From NCBI RefSeq assembly GCF_008630915.1, contig NZ_CP043909.1, forward strand, positions 1,054,001-1,118,000: 64,000 nucleotides of DNA, in the 5' to 3' direction. Positions 28,671-38,692 of this stretch are shown one piece after another. The notes under the pieces were generated by a model, which ran no database searches, had not been told where the DNA came from, and saw only the letters and a program-made list of their open reading frames with translations. Position numbers and translations under genes: made by a program. The stretch's first letter is position 1. Every line of letters begins with the position of its first letter. Source of the stretch: Acinetobacter suaedae (GTDB lineage Bacteria > Pseudomonadota > Gammaproteobacteria > Pseudomonadales > Moraxellaceae).

Positions 28671-28700
28671 AAAAGGATATCTTAAAGATATCCTTTTTTT
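28671..28700. terminator. Bidirectional terminator between the 59-aa gene and the first S8 protease
   Basis: AAAAGGATATCTT (28671-28683) pairs with AAGATATCCTTTT (28685-28697), the centre opening as a loop, then more T. The A run at the left also serves the minus-strand protease ending at 28712. Confidence 0.85.
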
Positions 28701-28711
28701 TAGGATGAGAT

Positions 28712-29884
28712 TTAAGGTGCTTTGTAAAGTAAACGATTTGGACTATTGGCTGGATCTTTGACGATGTTTGTTGTTGCTTGTTTTAGCAAATTAGTTGTAA
28801 TCATTTGAGGCGTTGCAGTAGGGGTGCTTTGTAGCATTTCGGCAACCACACCTGCTACATGTGGTGTTGCCATAGAGGTGCCATGAGAGACTTTAGTGGC
28901 TGTATTGCTATCGTACCATGCTGAGGTGATTTGTGTCCCAGGTGCAAAAATGTCAACACAACTACCATAATTGGAGAAGTTGGCTCGTGTATCACTATTA
29001 TCTGTTGCTGCAACGGTAATCGCCTTGCTCGCTCTTGCAGGTGAGGAATTACATGCATCCGTATTAGAATTTCCAGCAGCAACGACAGGGGTATATCCTT
29101 GATCATAAAGAGTAACAATTGCGTTATCTAAAGCTGAACTCACCTCACCACTTAATGACATATTGACTACAGCTGGTTTTTTACCATTTTGGACGATCCA
29201 ATCTAAGCCAGCTAATACTCCACTAGATGTACCAGCACCATTGCAGTCTAAAACACGAATTGGAATTAATGTCACATCTTTGGCAATGCCATAAGTTGTT
29301 CCACCGACAGTACCTGCTACATGTGTACCATGTCCATTGCAATCAGTTGTTCCTTTACCGTCACTAATGGCTGTAAATCCTGATTTGACTCGGCCTGAGA
29401 ATTGTTGATGAGAGGCTAATATGCCTGTATCTACGATATAGGCTGTAACCCCAGCTCCTGTTTGGGTATAGCTGTAATTGGAGTCAAGTGGAAGGCTTTT
29501 TTGATCAGTGCGATCTAGTCCCCATACTGCATTATTTTGAACGGTACTATGAATACTCATTACAATATCGGGTTCAACAGAAAGTACATTCGGATTTTTT
29601 TTCATTGCTTCTACAAAAGCATTGCCAGCATTGCTGGGGAGCGAAATTGCAAATCCTTTCAGTGCAGATTCATAAGTATGCAAAATTTTTCCGCCATGAG
29701 ATTTGGCTAATGTTGTGGCTAAATCTTTAGAAGATGTTTGTGACTTATTAAAGGTTACAATGTATTGGTCTTTGATTGGACCATGTTTGGATAAAGTGTT
29801 AGGTGGGGCTGCATAAGTAAAGCTAGCGTAAGTCGTCAAAATTAAGGCAAATAAAGGCTGTTGAATATTCACTCGAATCTCCAT
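28712..29884 (-). CDS. Secreted subtilisin-like S8 protease, proteinase K type (first copy)
   Basis: A 390-aa preproprotease. Signal peptide 1 to about 25 (TYA-APP); inhibitor I9 propeptide about 38-110 (QYIVTFNKS through VLSVEPD); S8 catalytic domain about 120-388. The triad is Asp152 (YIVDTGI), His185 (DCNGHGTHVAG) and Ser337 (HGTSMATPHVAG), with oxyanion Asn272. Cys182, 214, 278 and 309 can form two disulfides as in proteinase K relatives. Exported and probably released. It is closely related to the 543-aa protease upstream, so one arose by duplication. Confidence 0.93.
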   Translation of the reverse strand: MEIRVNIQQPLFALILTTYASFTYAAPPNTLSKHGPIKDQYIVTFNKSQTSSKDLATTLAKSHGGKILHTYESALKGFAISLPSNAGNAFVEAMKKNPNVLSVEPDIVMSIHSTVQNNAVWGLDRTDQKSLPLDSNYSYTQTGAGVTAYIVDTGILASHQQFSGRVKSGFTAISDGKGTTDCNGHGTHVAGTVGGTTYGIAKDVTLIPIRVLDCNGAGTSSGVLAGLDWIVQNGKKPAVVNMSLSGEVSSALDNAIVTLYDQGYTPVVAAGNSNTDACNSSPARASKAITVAATDNSDTRANFSNYGSCVDIFAPGTQITSAWYDSNTATKVSHGTSMATPHVAGVVAEMLQSTPTATPQMITTNLLKQATTNIVKDPANSPNRLLYKAP

Positions 29885-29997
29885 TTTTATAGTATGTCTG
29901 TTTTTCTGTGCTGCATTATCATTTTTGTTTGCTCTATCCCATAAAGTTATAGAGTTTTGGATTTTTCCTCCTTTTTCATCATGTGGTTTGTGTAAAG

Positions 29998-30804
29998 TTA
30001 ACGGCGATTTATTGGATGTTGAATCGTTAAATCACCGCGCCATAATTTAATGAAGTCTTGTTCGTCGATATCATAAAGTTCCATCAATGCAATAATCACG
30101 CTAACAAAAATCATTGCACCTTCAGAATTGTTTTGAAAATTAAAAATTTTCCCATTTAACTTTCCTAAAATATCTTTAATTTCATGTTCTCGACCACGCC
30201 CATAACGATCGCGTGGATAAAGTTCTTCATTGAGTACAATCAAAGCAATTGCTTTTTCATTAGCTGATAAATTTGTTTCGGCTAATGCTTCTTCGAAAGA
30301 TTCATAACCATGGTCGAAGTAAAAAATAACTTCATCTTTGATAAAAGCATGAACGATTTCGGCTGTTAGATCTGGAAATTTTGATACAGCATCTTCTTCG
30401 ATAAATGGACGAAATGATTCAGGGAAAATCACATTTGAATGTATCCCCTTAAATAAGGGGGCTATTTCGGAGACTTTATATCCAGCGATACCACAACCTA
30501 ATGCTGTTAAAAAGTACTTCATTTTGGGATGATTCTTTGCATAAATTTTAAAATCATCAACATAATGTGCTATTTGTGACAGGGGCATTTGTTGCATATG
30601 TTCATTCAGCGTTGGAATCGCAAAGCTTTGCCCAGCCCATCCACGACCGACACCTTTTACTGCCGCAAAGTGCTGAGCCGCAACACGAGCGGCGCCACTG
30701 TCATGTCTTCCTGCTAAATCACTACCAAAAACAAATACCGTATCTTCTGGGAGTTCAGTGACAATCGTTTCATCATGATATTGGTAAGACATATTTTTTA
30801 TCAT
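29998..30804 (-). CDS. A1S_2505-type protein (phage-associated family)
   Basis: A 268-aa cytoplasmic protein. The N-terminal part carries a motif set seen in many phage and bacterial proteins: FVFGSDLAGRHDSGAA (24-39), WAGQSFAIPT (about 56-65) and ALGCGIAGYKVSEIAPLF, resembling macro-domain-like loops; that fold link is inference. The C-terminal half is helical with YPRDRYGRGREHEIKD. It matches the family annotated in Acinetobacter as A1S_2505 phage non-structural protein. It lies between two protease genes, with no other phage gene nearby. The start may be five codons later at 30792. Confidence 0.7.
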   Translation of the reverse strand: MIKNMSYQYHDETIVTELPEDTVFVFGSDLAGRHDSGAARVAAQHFAAVKGVGRGWAGQSFAIPTLNEHMQQMPLSQIAHYVDDFKIYAKNHPKMKYFLTALGCGIAGYKVSEIAPLFKGIHSNVIFPESFRPFIEEDAVSKFPDLTAEIVHAFIKDEVIFYFDHGYESFEEALAETNLSANEKAIALIVLNEELYPRDRYGRGREHEIKDILGKLNGKIFNFQNNSEGAMIFVSVIIALMELYDIDEQDFIKLWRGDLTIQHPINRR

Positions 30805-30859
30805 AAGTAATTAAGTATCAGCTCATGTTGAAGGCGTTTGTGATATGGGTCAAGTGATT

Positions 30860-32491
30860 TTAAGGTGTCAATGTAAGATGACTGACCTGATTGTGATTTG
30901 CTGCATAAGTTAGATTTGTACCCGTTATATTAACCACGTTAAATGTCGTACTGGTTACATTACGAGAAAGTGTTCCACTATTTAGCTGGCACTCACCAAT
31001 ACTATTGGTTATGCAATTGATTGAGGAGGCGCCAACGCTAAACTCTCCAGTAACTGTGGCATTACTGACGGCTTTTTGATTTTGATCGACAACTTTAATG
31101 TTGACAGTTGCTTTCCAAGTACCAAATAACCAATTGCGTGTAGTAGAACCGATAAGTTGATTAACACTCGCTAGAATGTCGGTGGATTGCTGTGCTGTTT
31201 GGTTAGATAGGGCTGTATTATCCGATTGAAATGCAGTTGCAGTAAATAATAAACGGTTTGGGCTGCCAGATGCATTTTTGACAACATTTGGCGTAGCTGT
31301 TGTCAGAATTTGATCGGTGACCATTTTCGTAGTTGCGGTTGGATTTTGTTGTAATATGAGAGCAGCAGCGCCTGCAACGTGTGGAGCAGCCATCGAAGTC
31401 CCATTTCCTGTGCCAACTGAACTATTGCTTCTATTCCAAGCAGAAGAAACACCACTACCAGGAGCAAAAATATCAATACACGCACCGTAGTTTGAATAAC
31501 TTGCACGGGTATCTGTTTTGTCTGTTGCAGCGACGGTTATCGCATTTGCTGAACGTGCTGGAGATAGATCACAAGCATTGGTATTGGCATTTCCAGCTGC
31601 AACAACGGGGATAAAGCCTTGGCTGGATAAATTATGGATTGCTGTATCTAAAGGCTCGTATGCAGGTCCCCCCATTGATATATTAACAACGGCTGGTTTT
31701 TGACCATTTTTCAATATCCAATCAATCCCTGCAATCATATTGCTCATTAGCCCTGAACCAGAGCAACCAACGACACGTACAGGGATGAGACTGATTTGTT
31801 TCGCTACGCCGTAGGTCGTACCGCCAGCAAGTCCAGCTACAAACGTACCATGCCCATTACAATCATTAGTACCATTGAAGTCAGAAATTGCCGAAAATCC
31901 TTTTTTAACTCGACCTGTAAATTCTTGGTGAGTCGCTAAAATCCCAGTATCTAGGATATATAAATTTACGCCAGTGCCTGTATGTTCATATTGGTAACTT
32001 TGGTTTAAAGGAAGTGTTCGTTGATCAATTCGGTCGAGCCCCCAAGAAGGATTATGTTGTGTTGCATTGATTTGAATGACTTGATCTTCTTCAACGTAAT
32101 TGACCAATGGGTGTCGTAACATTGCATTTAAAAATGCTTCACTAGCAACCTCTGGAATGCTAATCGCGATACCTTTGAGTGCTTGATCAAAACGATAACG
32201 TGTCTGACCGCCGTATTGTGTTTGGATGGTTTGAGAAAGCTGTGTAGATGGTTCGGAAAAATCTTTAAACACAACGATATAATGTCGTAATGCCAAAGGT
32301 GAAGCTTGTGTGGAGGAGCGGATTTGTTGCAAATTTTCTGTAAGTTTGGTTTGTTTTAATAATTCGTGATGGAATTCACTAGCACTCATCTGAACATTGG
32401 TTTTTGGGGGGATTACAGGAGCTTTATTGATTGCTGCATAAGTGATAGCAGCAAGTATGGCGGTAATAGCAATCGTAGATGTGCGTTTCAA
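30860..32491 (-). CDS. Secreted subtilisin-like S8 protease with C-terminal Ig-like domain (second copy)
   Basis: A 543-aa preproprotease. N-terminal signal/anchor segment about 6-22; propeptide with I9 domain about 68-140; S8 domain about 148-420. The triad is Asp181 (YILDTGI), His214 (DCNGHGTFVAG) and Ser366 (NGTSMAAPHVAG). Unlike its neighbour it carries a linker and a C-terminal beta-rich domain (about 455-543) with Cys493 and Cys501, of the Ig/carboxypeptidase-regulatory type. It probably acts outside the cell or at the surface. The basal pattern and cysteines match the 390-aa paralogue. Confidence 0.92.
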   Translation of the reverse strand: MKRTSTIAITAILAAITYAAINKAPVIPPKTNVQMSASEFHHELLKQTKLTENLQQIRSSTQASPLALRHYIVVFKDFSEPSTQLSQTIQTQYGGQTRYRFDQALKGIAISIPEVASEAFLNAMLRHPLVNYVEEDQVIQINATQHNPSWGLDRIDQRTLPLNQSYQYEHTGTGVNLYILDTGILATHQEFTGRVKKGFSAISDFNGTNDCNGHGTFVAGLAGGTTYGVAKQISLIPVRVVGCSGSGLMSNMIAGIDWILKNGQKPAVVNISMGGPAYEPLDTAIHNLSSQGFIPVVAAGNANTNACDLSPARSANAITVAATDKTDTRASYSNYGACIDIFAPGSGVSSAWNRSNSSVGTGNGTSMAAPHVAGAAALILQQNPTATTKMVTDQILTTATPNVVKNASGSPNRLLFTATAFQSDNTALSNQTAQQSTDILASVNQLIGSTTRNWLFGTWKATVNIKVVDQNQKAVSNATVTGEFSVGASSINCITNSIGECQLNSGTLSRNVTSTTFNVVNITGTNLTYAANHNQVSHLTLTP

Positions 32492-32882
32492 GATAAGCCT
32501 CCATGCCTATGCAATTTCTCATTTTAAGTGTGTTGTGATACTTATTATTAAAGAGATCATAAGCTGATCTAATCATGTGAAAATCAGTAATTTGTAACAT
32601 TAATTTAACGTTAATGTGATTTTAGTCACTTTTTGGTAATTATTTTTTGTTAGATCAAGTTATTAGATGTGATTGATCTTTTAGTTGAAATTTTAATTAG
32701 ACTCGAAAAAATCTGATGTGTGGTAAGTTAGTTTGATAAAAAAGTAAAAAATTTGGCTAAATAGCGTATTTAGGTGAATGCATCGTTGTTGGAAAATTAT
32801 AGAAGTTTTTCATCACACTGAGATTTAGGGTTGTATATGAAAGATTAATCTCAATATCATAGATCGATAAGAGTGTAGCAAG
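32492..32882. other. Long AT-rich intergenic region between the S8 protease and uvrB (divergent)
   Basis: A 391-base spacer holding promoters for both divergent genes. It contains an inverted repeat ACATTAA / TTAATGT at 32597-32617. I see no open frame or RNA gene. No LexA-type SOS box was recognised upstream of uvrB, in line with the known absence of LexA in Acinetobacter. Confidence 0.5.
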
Positions 32883-34925
32883 ATGAAAAATATGCAAGAA
32901 CAACAGACTGGTCAGCCATTTGAATTAGTCACCAATTACCAACCTGCAGGTGATCAGCCCCAAGCAATTGAAAAATTGGTGAATGGTATTGAGCACGGTT
33001 TTCGTAATCAATTGCTACTTGGTGTTACAGGGTCAGGTAAAACTTATACCATGGCGAATGTGATTGCCAAAACCCAACGTCCAACCATTGTGATGGCACA
33101 TAATAAAACACTTGCTGCACAGCTCTATGGTGAATTCAAAGCATTTTTCCCGAATAATGCTGTTGAATATTTTGTTAGTTATTACGACTACTATCAACCT
33201 GAAGCGTATGTTCCTTCATCAGACACCTTTATTGAAAAAGATTCGGCAATTAATGATCATATTGATCAAATGCGACTCTCAGCGACACGTGCATTATTAG
33301 AACGTCGTGATGCGATCATCGTTGCATCCGTTTCAGCGATTTATGGTTTGGGTGATCCAAATGCATATATGCAGATGCTTCTGCATATTGTACAAGGTGA
33401 TCGAGTGAGCCGTGATGACATTATTCGTCGCTTAGTTGAAATGCAATATACCCGTAATGAATTAGAGTTTTTACGTGGTACATATCGTATTCGTGGTGAG
33501 ATTATTGATATTTTCCCTGCTGAATCAGATCAGGATGCGATTCGTGTTGAGCTATTTGATGATGAGGTTGACTCGATTCGTTGGTTTGATCCTTTAACTG
33601 GGAAGTTAGTCCGAAAAGTACCTCGTGTAACAATTTATCCGAAAAGTCACTACGTTACGCCAAAAGATCATTTAACCCGTGCTATTGATACCATTAAAGA
33701 TGAATTAAAAGATCAGCTTAAATTTTTTAAAGACAATGATAAATTGCTTGAAGCTCAGCGTATTGAACAGCGGACCCGCTATGATTTAGAAATGATGCAG
33801 CAGTTGGGTTATACCAATGGCATTGAAAATTATTCTCGTCATCTTTCTGGTCGTGCTGCAGGTGAAGCTCCCCCAACTTTATTTGATTATGTTCCAGAAG
33901 ATGCTTTATTGATTATTGATGAGTCGCATGTGACCGTTCCGCAAATTGGTGCAATGTATAAAGGTGATCGTTCACGTAAAGAAAACTTGGTGAATTATGG
34001 TTTTCGTTTGCCAAGTGCTTTAGATAATCGTCCGATGAAATTTGAAGAGTGGGAGCGTATTGTTCCGACAACTGTATTCGTGAGTGCAACACCAGCATTA
34101 TATGAGCTGGAAAAATCTGAGCAGGTGGTGGAGCAGGTCGTGCGTCCAACGGGATTGATTGATCCTGAAATTGAAGTGCGTCCAGTGTTGACGCAAGTAG
34201 ATGACGTATTGTCAGAGATTAATATCCGTAAACAGTTGAATGAGCGAGTCTTGGTTACAACTTTGACGAAGCGTATGGCTGAAGATTTAACTTCATATTT
34301 GAAAGAGTACGGTGTGAAGGTTGCTTATCTTCACTCGGATATTGATACGGTAGAACGCGTTAAAATCATTCACGAACTTCGGACAGGCGTACATGATGTC
34401 TTAGTTGGGATTAACTTATTACGTGAAGGTTTGGATATGCCAGAGGTTTCTTTGGTTGCTATTCTAGATGCAGATAAGGAAGGGTTTCTACGTTCAGAGC
34501 GTTCATTAATCCAAACGATAGGACGTGCTGCACGTAATGTAAAAGGTAAAGCCATTTTATATGCAGATCGTATTACCGACTCTATGCGTAAAGCGATTGA
34601 TGAAACCGAGCGACGTCGTAACAAACAGATTGAATTTAATGAACTTCATGGTATTACGCCACGAAGTGCAGTGCGTCAAACCATCAAGGAAATTGATACA
34701 GGTGAGATTCTCACTGATGACGAGATTGATGAAAAGGCACTGGAGCAAGCACAATCTATTAGTGCAGATGAACAGCATTTACTTTCAGATCCGAAGTTGT
34801 TTGCAAAACATATTTCTAAATTGGAAAAGGAAATGCTGAAAGCATCAAAAGAATTACAGTTCGAGCAAGCTGCTAGATTACGTGATGAAATTGTTCGCTT
34901 GAAAGCACATATGTTGCAATCTTAA
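32883..34925 (+). CDS. uvrB: Excinuclease ABC subunit B
   Basis: DNA-damage verification helicase of nucleotide excision repair, loaded by UvrA and recruiting UvrC. It has 680 aa (E. coli 673). Walker [15 protein letters not shown] lies near residue 47; the beta-hairpin segment [16 protein letters not shown]-like [11 protein letters not shown], helicase motif [11 protein letters not shown] and the C-terminal UVR coiled-coil ([15 protein letters not shown]) are present. The start may be the ATG at 32883 or three codons later. Confidence 0.97.
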   Translation: MKNMQEQQTGQPFELVTNYQPAGDQPQAIEKLVNGIEHGFRNQLLLGVTGSGKTYTMANVIAKTQRPTIVMAHNKTLAAQLYGEFKAFFPNNAVEYFVSYYDYYQPEAYVPSSDTFIEKDSAINDHIDQMRLSATRALLERRDAIIVASVSAIYGLGDPNAYMQMLLHIVQGDRVSRDDIIRRLVEMQYTRNELEFLRGTYRIRGEIIDIFPAESDQDAIRVELFDDEVDSIRWFDPLTGKLVRKVPRVTIYPKSHYVTPKDHLTRAIDTIKDELKDQLKFFKDNDKLLEAQRIEQRTRYDLEMMQQLGYTNGIENYSRHLSGRAAGEAPPTLFDYVPEDALLIIDESHVTVPQIGAMYKGDRSRKENLVNYGFRLPSALDNRPMKFEEWERIVPTTVFVSATPALYELEKSEQVVEQVVRPTGLIDPEIEVRPVLTQVDDVLSEINIRKQLNERVLVTTLTKRMAEDLTSYLKEYGVKVAYLHSDIDTVERVKIIHELRTGVHDVLVGINLLREGLDMPEVSLVAILDADKEGFLRSERSLIQTIGRAARNVKGKAILYADRITDSMRKAIDETERRRNKQIEFNELHGITPRSAVRQTIKEIDTGEILTDDEIDEKALEQAQSISADEQHLLSDPKLFAKHISKLEKEMLKASKELQFEQAARLRDEIVRLKAHMLQS

Positions 34926-35213
34926 ATGCATTAAATTTTCTACGCAGGCTGAATATTTGAGCAGTGTTAAATACTTCTCAAATTGAGCTTAAACCAACTA
35001 AAGTAATTAAAGCTTAGTGTGTGTGAGACCGAGTAGCATTCTTACTACCCAATGAGAGCTGGGCAAGATGTTATTTTGATGATTACGATATATGAGTAGA
35101 TGAAAAAACCTTTTTAGTGATACATATCGCAACAGTTTTTGCTTATAAAATAGACTATTTTTATTAGTTAACTATATGACTACTTATAACAAATTCTATT
35201 TTGAGGTTTTTTC

Positions 35214-35798
35214 ATGCCATTTATTAAAAGTTTCCCAAAAGCAGGTTGGCGTTTAGCAAAAATTGCAGTCGGTGGCGCTATTTTGACTGGATTGGCTGTG
35301 GGGACCATAGCGTATGCACAGACAAAACCATTGGCAACTGTTGAAAGGGTGGAGCTGGATAAGTATTTGGGGGTTTGGTATGAGGTTGCTCGAAAGCCAG
35401 TCTCTTTCGAGCGAAAGTGTGCCTATAACATTACCGCAACATATACAGTGAATGAAAATGGGAATATTGTCGTCGATAACAAATGTTATGATAGTGATGG
35501 AAATTTACAGCAAAGTTTAGGGGAAGCTTTTGTTGCAAATGCACCATTTAATAGTAAGTTGAGTGTGAGCTTTTTACCCGAAGGCGTCCGTTGGATTCCT
35601 GTTGGACGTGGTGATTATTGGGTTTTGAAGCTAGATGACGATTATCAAACAGTATTGGTTGGAGAGCCTCGACGTAAATACCTATGGGTACTTTCGCGTA
35701 CTCCTGAGGTACAAAAGAATGTGATGCAGGAGTATTTAAATTACGCAAAATCGGTTGGTTATGATATTAGTGATGTCATTTATCCTGAACATCGTTGA
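35214..35798 (+). CDS. Lipocalin (Blc-like)
   Basis: A 194-aa lipocalin with a hydrophobic N-terminal signal segment (about 10-36, ending AYAQT) and the lipocalin hallmark LGVWYEVARKP near residue 50; the second conserved segment YLWVLSRTP is near 163. There is no lipobox cysteine, so unlike E. coli Blc it seems to be a soluble or anchored periplasmic protein rather than a lipoprotein. It probably binds fatty acids or lysophospholipids. The ribosome site is GAGG eight bases before the ATG. Confidence 0.88.
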   Translation: MPFIKSFPKAGWRLAKIAVGGAILTGLAVGTIAYAQTKPLATVERVELDKYLGVWYEVARKPVSFERKCAYNITATYTVNENGNIVVDNKCYDSDGNLQQSLGEAFVANAPFNSKLSVSFLPEGVRWIPVGRGDYWVLKLDDDYQTVLVGEPRRKYLWVLSRTPEVQKNVMQEYLNYAKSVGYDISDVIYPEHR

Positions 35799-35818
35799 TA
35801 AATAAGATATGCTTGTTG

Positions 35819-35844
35819 AAAACCATGCGTGCATGGTTTTTTTT
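35819..35844 (+). terminator. Terminator after the lipocalin gene
   Basis: Stem AAAACCATGC (35819-35828) / GCATGGTTTT (35831-35840) followed by T residues; the innermost pair opens to form the loop. Confidence 0.82.
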
Positions 35845-35903
35845 ATTTTATATAGTGGATAAATCAAGTTTTTATAACATGCTTTATAGTTCAGAGGTTC
35901 AAA

Positions 35904-36845
35904 ATGTTTAAAGGAATTGCTTATTCAGTTTTGGCATCTGTAACTTTTGGGGTTTTGTACTACTATACTCAGTTGCTTGGCGCCTTTGATAGTGAACAAA
36001 CTTTTGGTTGGCGTATTATTGCGACTTTGCCATTTTTAACTTTATTCATGTGGTTAAGTGGCGATATTGTTCATATCAAAGCCATTTTTCAAAGAGTTCT
36101 GGCAAAGCCCGGTTTACTGCTAGTTTTGCTAATCACCTCGATCCTAACTTCTGTGCAATTATGGTTATTCTTATGGGGGCCGATGCATGGGCGTGGTTTG
36201 CAAGTCTCCTTGGGATATTTCCTTTTACCTCTCGTCTTGGTATTGGTGGGTAGTGTTTTGTATGGAGAGAAACTCTCAAAGTTCCAAGCACTAGCTGTGT
36301 TTTTAGCAGTATTGGGTGTAGGGCATGAAATATGGCGATTGGGCAGTATTGCTTGGGAGACGGCATTAGTTGCAATCGGTTATACCGCATATTTTGTGAT
36401 TCGAAAGCAAATTAAAACAGATAACTTAGGTGGATTTTGGTGGGATATGATCATTATTCTGCCTGTTGCAATTTTCTTCACTCAAACGGGCGAAACGCCA
36501 TATTTCAAGTTTCTAGAACAGCCAAGTTTAATTTTGGTGGTGATGGGGCTGGGCTTATTTAGTGCAATTGGTTTAGGAAGTTATCTTCTTGCGAGCCGCT
36601 ATTTGCCGTTAATTCTTTTTGGCTTATTGGGGTATTTGGAACCCGTTTTGTTGGCAATGGTATCATTTGCTCTTGGTGAAAAAATTGGTGCAGAAGAATG
36701 GTTAACCTATATTCTTATTTGGTTGGCGGTCTTGGTACTCGTGATCGAAGGGGCTATTCATCTTGTTCAACAAAAACGACGAAAACAGCAGTTTGAGTTG
36801 AATCTAAAACAATACCCAAAGCGGCTCAATAATGCGGAAGATTGA
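35904..36845 (+). CDS. rarD: EamA-family transporter, RarD-like
   Basis: A 313-aa inner-membrane protein with about ten transmembrane helices in two EamA repeats. It starts MFKGIAYSVLASVTFGVLYYYTQ and contains FGWRIIATLP and the C-terminal FGLLGYLEPVLLA, segments typical of the RarD (chloramphenicol-sensitive protein) branch. The substrate is unknown. It ends in a Lys/Arg/Gln-rich cytoplasmic tail. Monocistronic; no clear terminator follows. Confidence 0.85.
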   Translation: MFKGIAYSVLASVTFGVLYYYTQLLGAFDSEQTFGWRIIATLPFLTLFMWLSGDIVHIKAIFQRVLAKPGLLLVLLITSILTSVQLWLFLWGPMHGRGLQVSLGYFLLPLVLVLVGSVLYGEKLSKFQALAVFLAVLGVGHEIWRLGSIAWETALVAIGYTAYFVIRKQIKTDNLGGFWWDMIIILPVAIFFTQTGETPYFKFLEQPSLILVVMGLGLFSAIGLGSYLLASRYLPLILFGLLGYLEPVLLAMVSFALGEKIGAEEWLTYILIWLAVLVLVIEGAIHLVQQKRRKQQFELNLKQYPKRLNNAED

Positions 36846-37097
36846 CCCAAAAATCGCAATCATATTTGCAAAATGACCATCAAGCATTTTTATAGGGATG
36901 GCTATTACGATGATAGAGAAAGATTTTTACCTAAAATCACAAAAATAATTATAGGTATTTTATGAATTTATAGTCAATTGGGACAAAATCTTAGCTGGTT
37001 TAACAGCTTTTGATTCAATCTTGATGATAATTCCATTACAATTATGGCGTTTTAAAATTTCACGCCCAGTATAGATATTAAATTAGAGGACGTAACT

Positions 37098-38555
37098 GTG
37101 AGCAAAGACACTATCGTTGCCCTACATGCAGAACACCAAGGTCGTTGGAAAAACCGTGAAGAAATTGCGGAGCGTATGATTGCCTTGATTGGTCAATTGT
37201 ACCGTGAGAAAAATATTGTTGTTTCTGTTTACGGTCGTTCTTTAATTAACCGTTCAGTTATCCAAATCTTAAAATCACATCGTCGTACTCGTATGCTTGA
37301 TGTCGAGCTTTCAGTGGTTCACACCTTCCCAATTTTGGAAGCGTTAATGAAAGTTGAAAACATTGGCTCTGCTGAAGTTGATATCGGTAAACTTGCTGTT
37401 GAATACAAAAATGAAGGCGGTGATGTTAACGCTTTTGTAGCGAACGCAGTTGCTTCAATTCAAGGCAATGCAGAAGCTGCTGAACCAAAAGATGTTGTAC
37501 TTTATGGTTTTGGTCGCATTGGTCGTATTTTGGCTCGTTTGATTATCAGCCAATCTGGTTTAGGCCGTGGTTTGAGCTTAAAAGCAATCGTTGTACGCAA
37601 ATCATCTGATGGTGATTTGGCAAAACGTGCTTCTTTATTACGTCGTGACTCGATTCACGGTACATTCGACGGCACAATCTCAGTTGATGAAGAAAATGAA
37701 GCAATCATTGCAAATGGCCAATTCATCAAAGTGATTTATGCATCAAGCCCAAGCGAAGTAGATTACACAGCTTATGGTATTGATAATGCACTTCTTATCG
37801 ACAACACTGGTAAATGGCGTGATGTTGATGGTTTAAGCCAACACTTACAATGTGCGGGTGTTGCTCGCGTTGTTTTGACTGCACCTGGTAAAGGTGACAT
37901 GAAGAACGTTGTATTTGGTGTAAACCAAGCTGATATTTTAGATGAAGATAAAATCATCTCTGCAGCAAGCTGTACAACTAATGCGATTACACCGGTATTA
38001 AAAGTTTTAGATGACAAATACAAAGTGTTAAATGGTCACGTTGAAACAGTTCACTCGTTCACAAATGACCAAAACTTGATTGATAACTATCACAAAGCGG
38101 ATCGTCGTGGGCGTGCAGCAACACTAAACATGGTAATTACTGAAACTGGTGCTGCTAAAGCTGTTGCTAAAGCTTTGCCTGCGCTTAAAGGTAAATTAAC
38201 AGGTAACTCTGTACGTGTTCCGACACCAAACGTTTCTTTAGCAATTTTGAACTTAACTTTAGATAAAGAGATTGATCGTGAAGAGGTGAATGAATATATT
38301 CGCCAAATCTCTATCAACTCTAAACTACAAGGTCAGATTGGTTATACCAACTCATCAGAAGTTGTTTCAAGTGACTTTATCGGTTCGCGCACTGCGGGTG
38401 TATTTGATGCGCAAGCAACAATCACTTCTGGTAACCGTTTAACTGCTTATGTTTGGTATGACAATGAAGTAGGTTATAGCTGCCAAGTGTTACGTATTGC
38501 TGAGCAAATGTGTGGTGTAAGCTATGCAAAAGTTCCAGCAGAAACGAATGCATAA
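37098..38555 (+). CDS. gap: Glyceraldehyde-3-phosphate dehydrogenase, long form
   Basis: Oxidises or forms glyceraldehyde 3-phosphate. The catalytic core begins near residue 133: NAD(P)-binding GFGRIGR is at 137-143 and the active-site cysteine is Cys292 in AASCTTNAITP. An N-terminal extension of about 130 residues makes the protein 485 aa against about 330 for the classical enzyme; long forms of this kind are known in Pseudomonas and Acinetobacter. It starts with GTG at 37098 after GAGGACG. Acinetobacter has no complete glycolysis, so a gluconeogenic role is likely (inference). Confidence 0.94.
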   Translation: MSKDTIVALHAEHQGRWKNREEIAERMIALIGQLYREKNIVVSVYGRSLINRSVIQILKSHRRTRMLDVELSVVHTFPILEALMKVENIGSAEVDIGKLAVEYKNEGGDVNAFVANAVASIQGNAEAAEPKDVVLYGFGRIGRILARLIISQSGLGRGLSLKAIVVRKSSDGDLAKRASLLRRDSIHGTFDGTISVDEENEAIIANGQFIKVIYASSPSEVDYTAYGIDNALLIDNTGKWRDVDGLSQHLQCAGVARVVLTAPGKGDMKNVVFGVNQADILDEDKIISAASCTTNAITPVLKVLDDKYKVLNGHVETVHSFTNDQNLIDNYHKADRRGRAATLNMVITETGAAKAVAKALPALKGKLTGNSVRVPTPNVSLAILNLTLDKEIDREEVNEYIRQISINSKLQGQIGYTNSSEVVSSDFIGSRTAGVFDAQATITSGNRLTAYVWYDNEVGYSCQVLRIAEQMCGVSYAKVPAETNA

Positions 38556-38579
38556 TATTTGCTAGCTAAGATATAAAAT

Positions 38580-38609
38580 AAAAAGCCCAGTTTTGACTGG
38601 GCTTTTTAT
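38580..38609 (+). terminator. Terminator after gap
   Basis: Stem AAAAGCCCAG (38581-38590) / CTGGGCTTTT (38597-38606), then T-rich sequence. Confidence 0.86.
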
Positions 38610-38692
38610 TGACTGTACAGAATCTCAGCAGATTAAAACAAAAAAATCGAAGAGAATAGGGACAAAGGGAAAGTTGAGTTAGGAATACTTCA

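Noticed and set aside
28552..28761. Plus-strand frame overlapping the 59-aa gene and the first protease
   Set aside because: It runs through a strong terminator and overlaps the better-supported 59-aa gene.
28712..32491. Prophage or genomic island
   Set aside because: Only one phage-type gene; no integrase, structural genes, att repeats or tRNA junction.
32492..32882. SOS (LexA) box before uvrB
   Set aside because: No CTGT-N8-ACAG match noticed; Acinetobacter is known to lack LexA.
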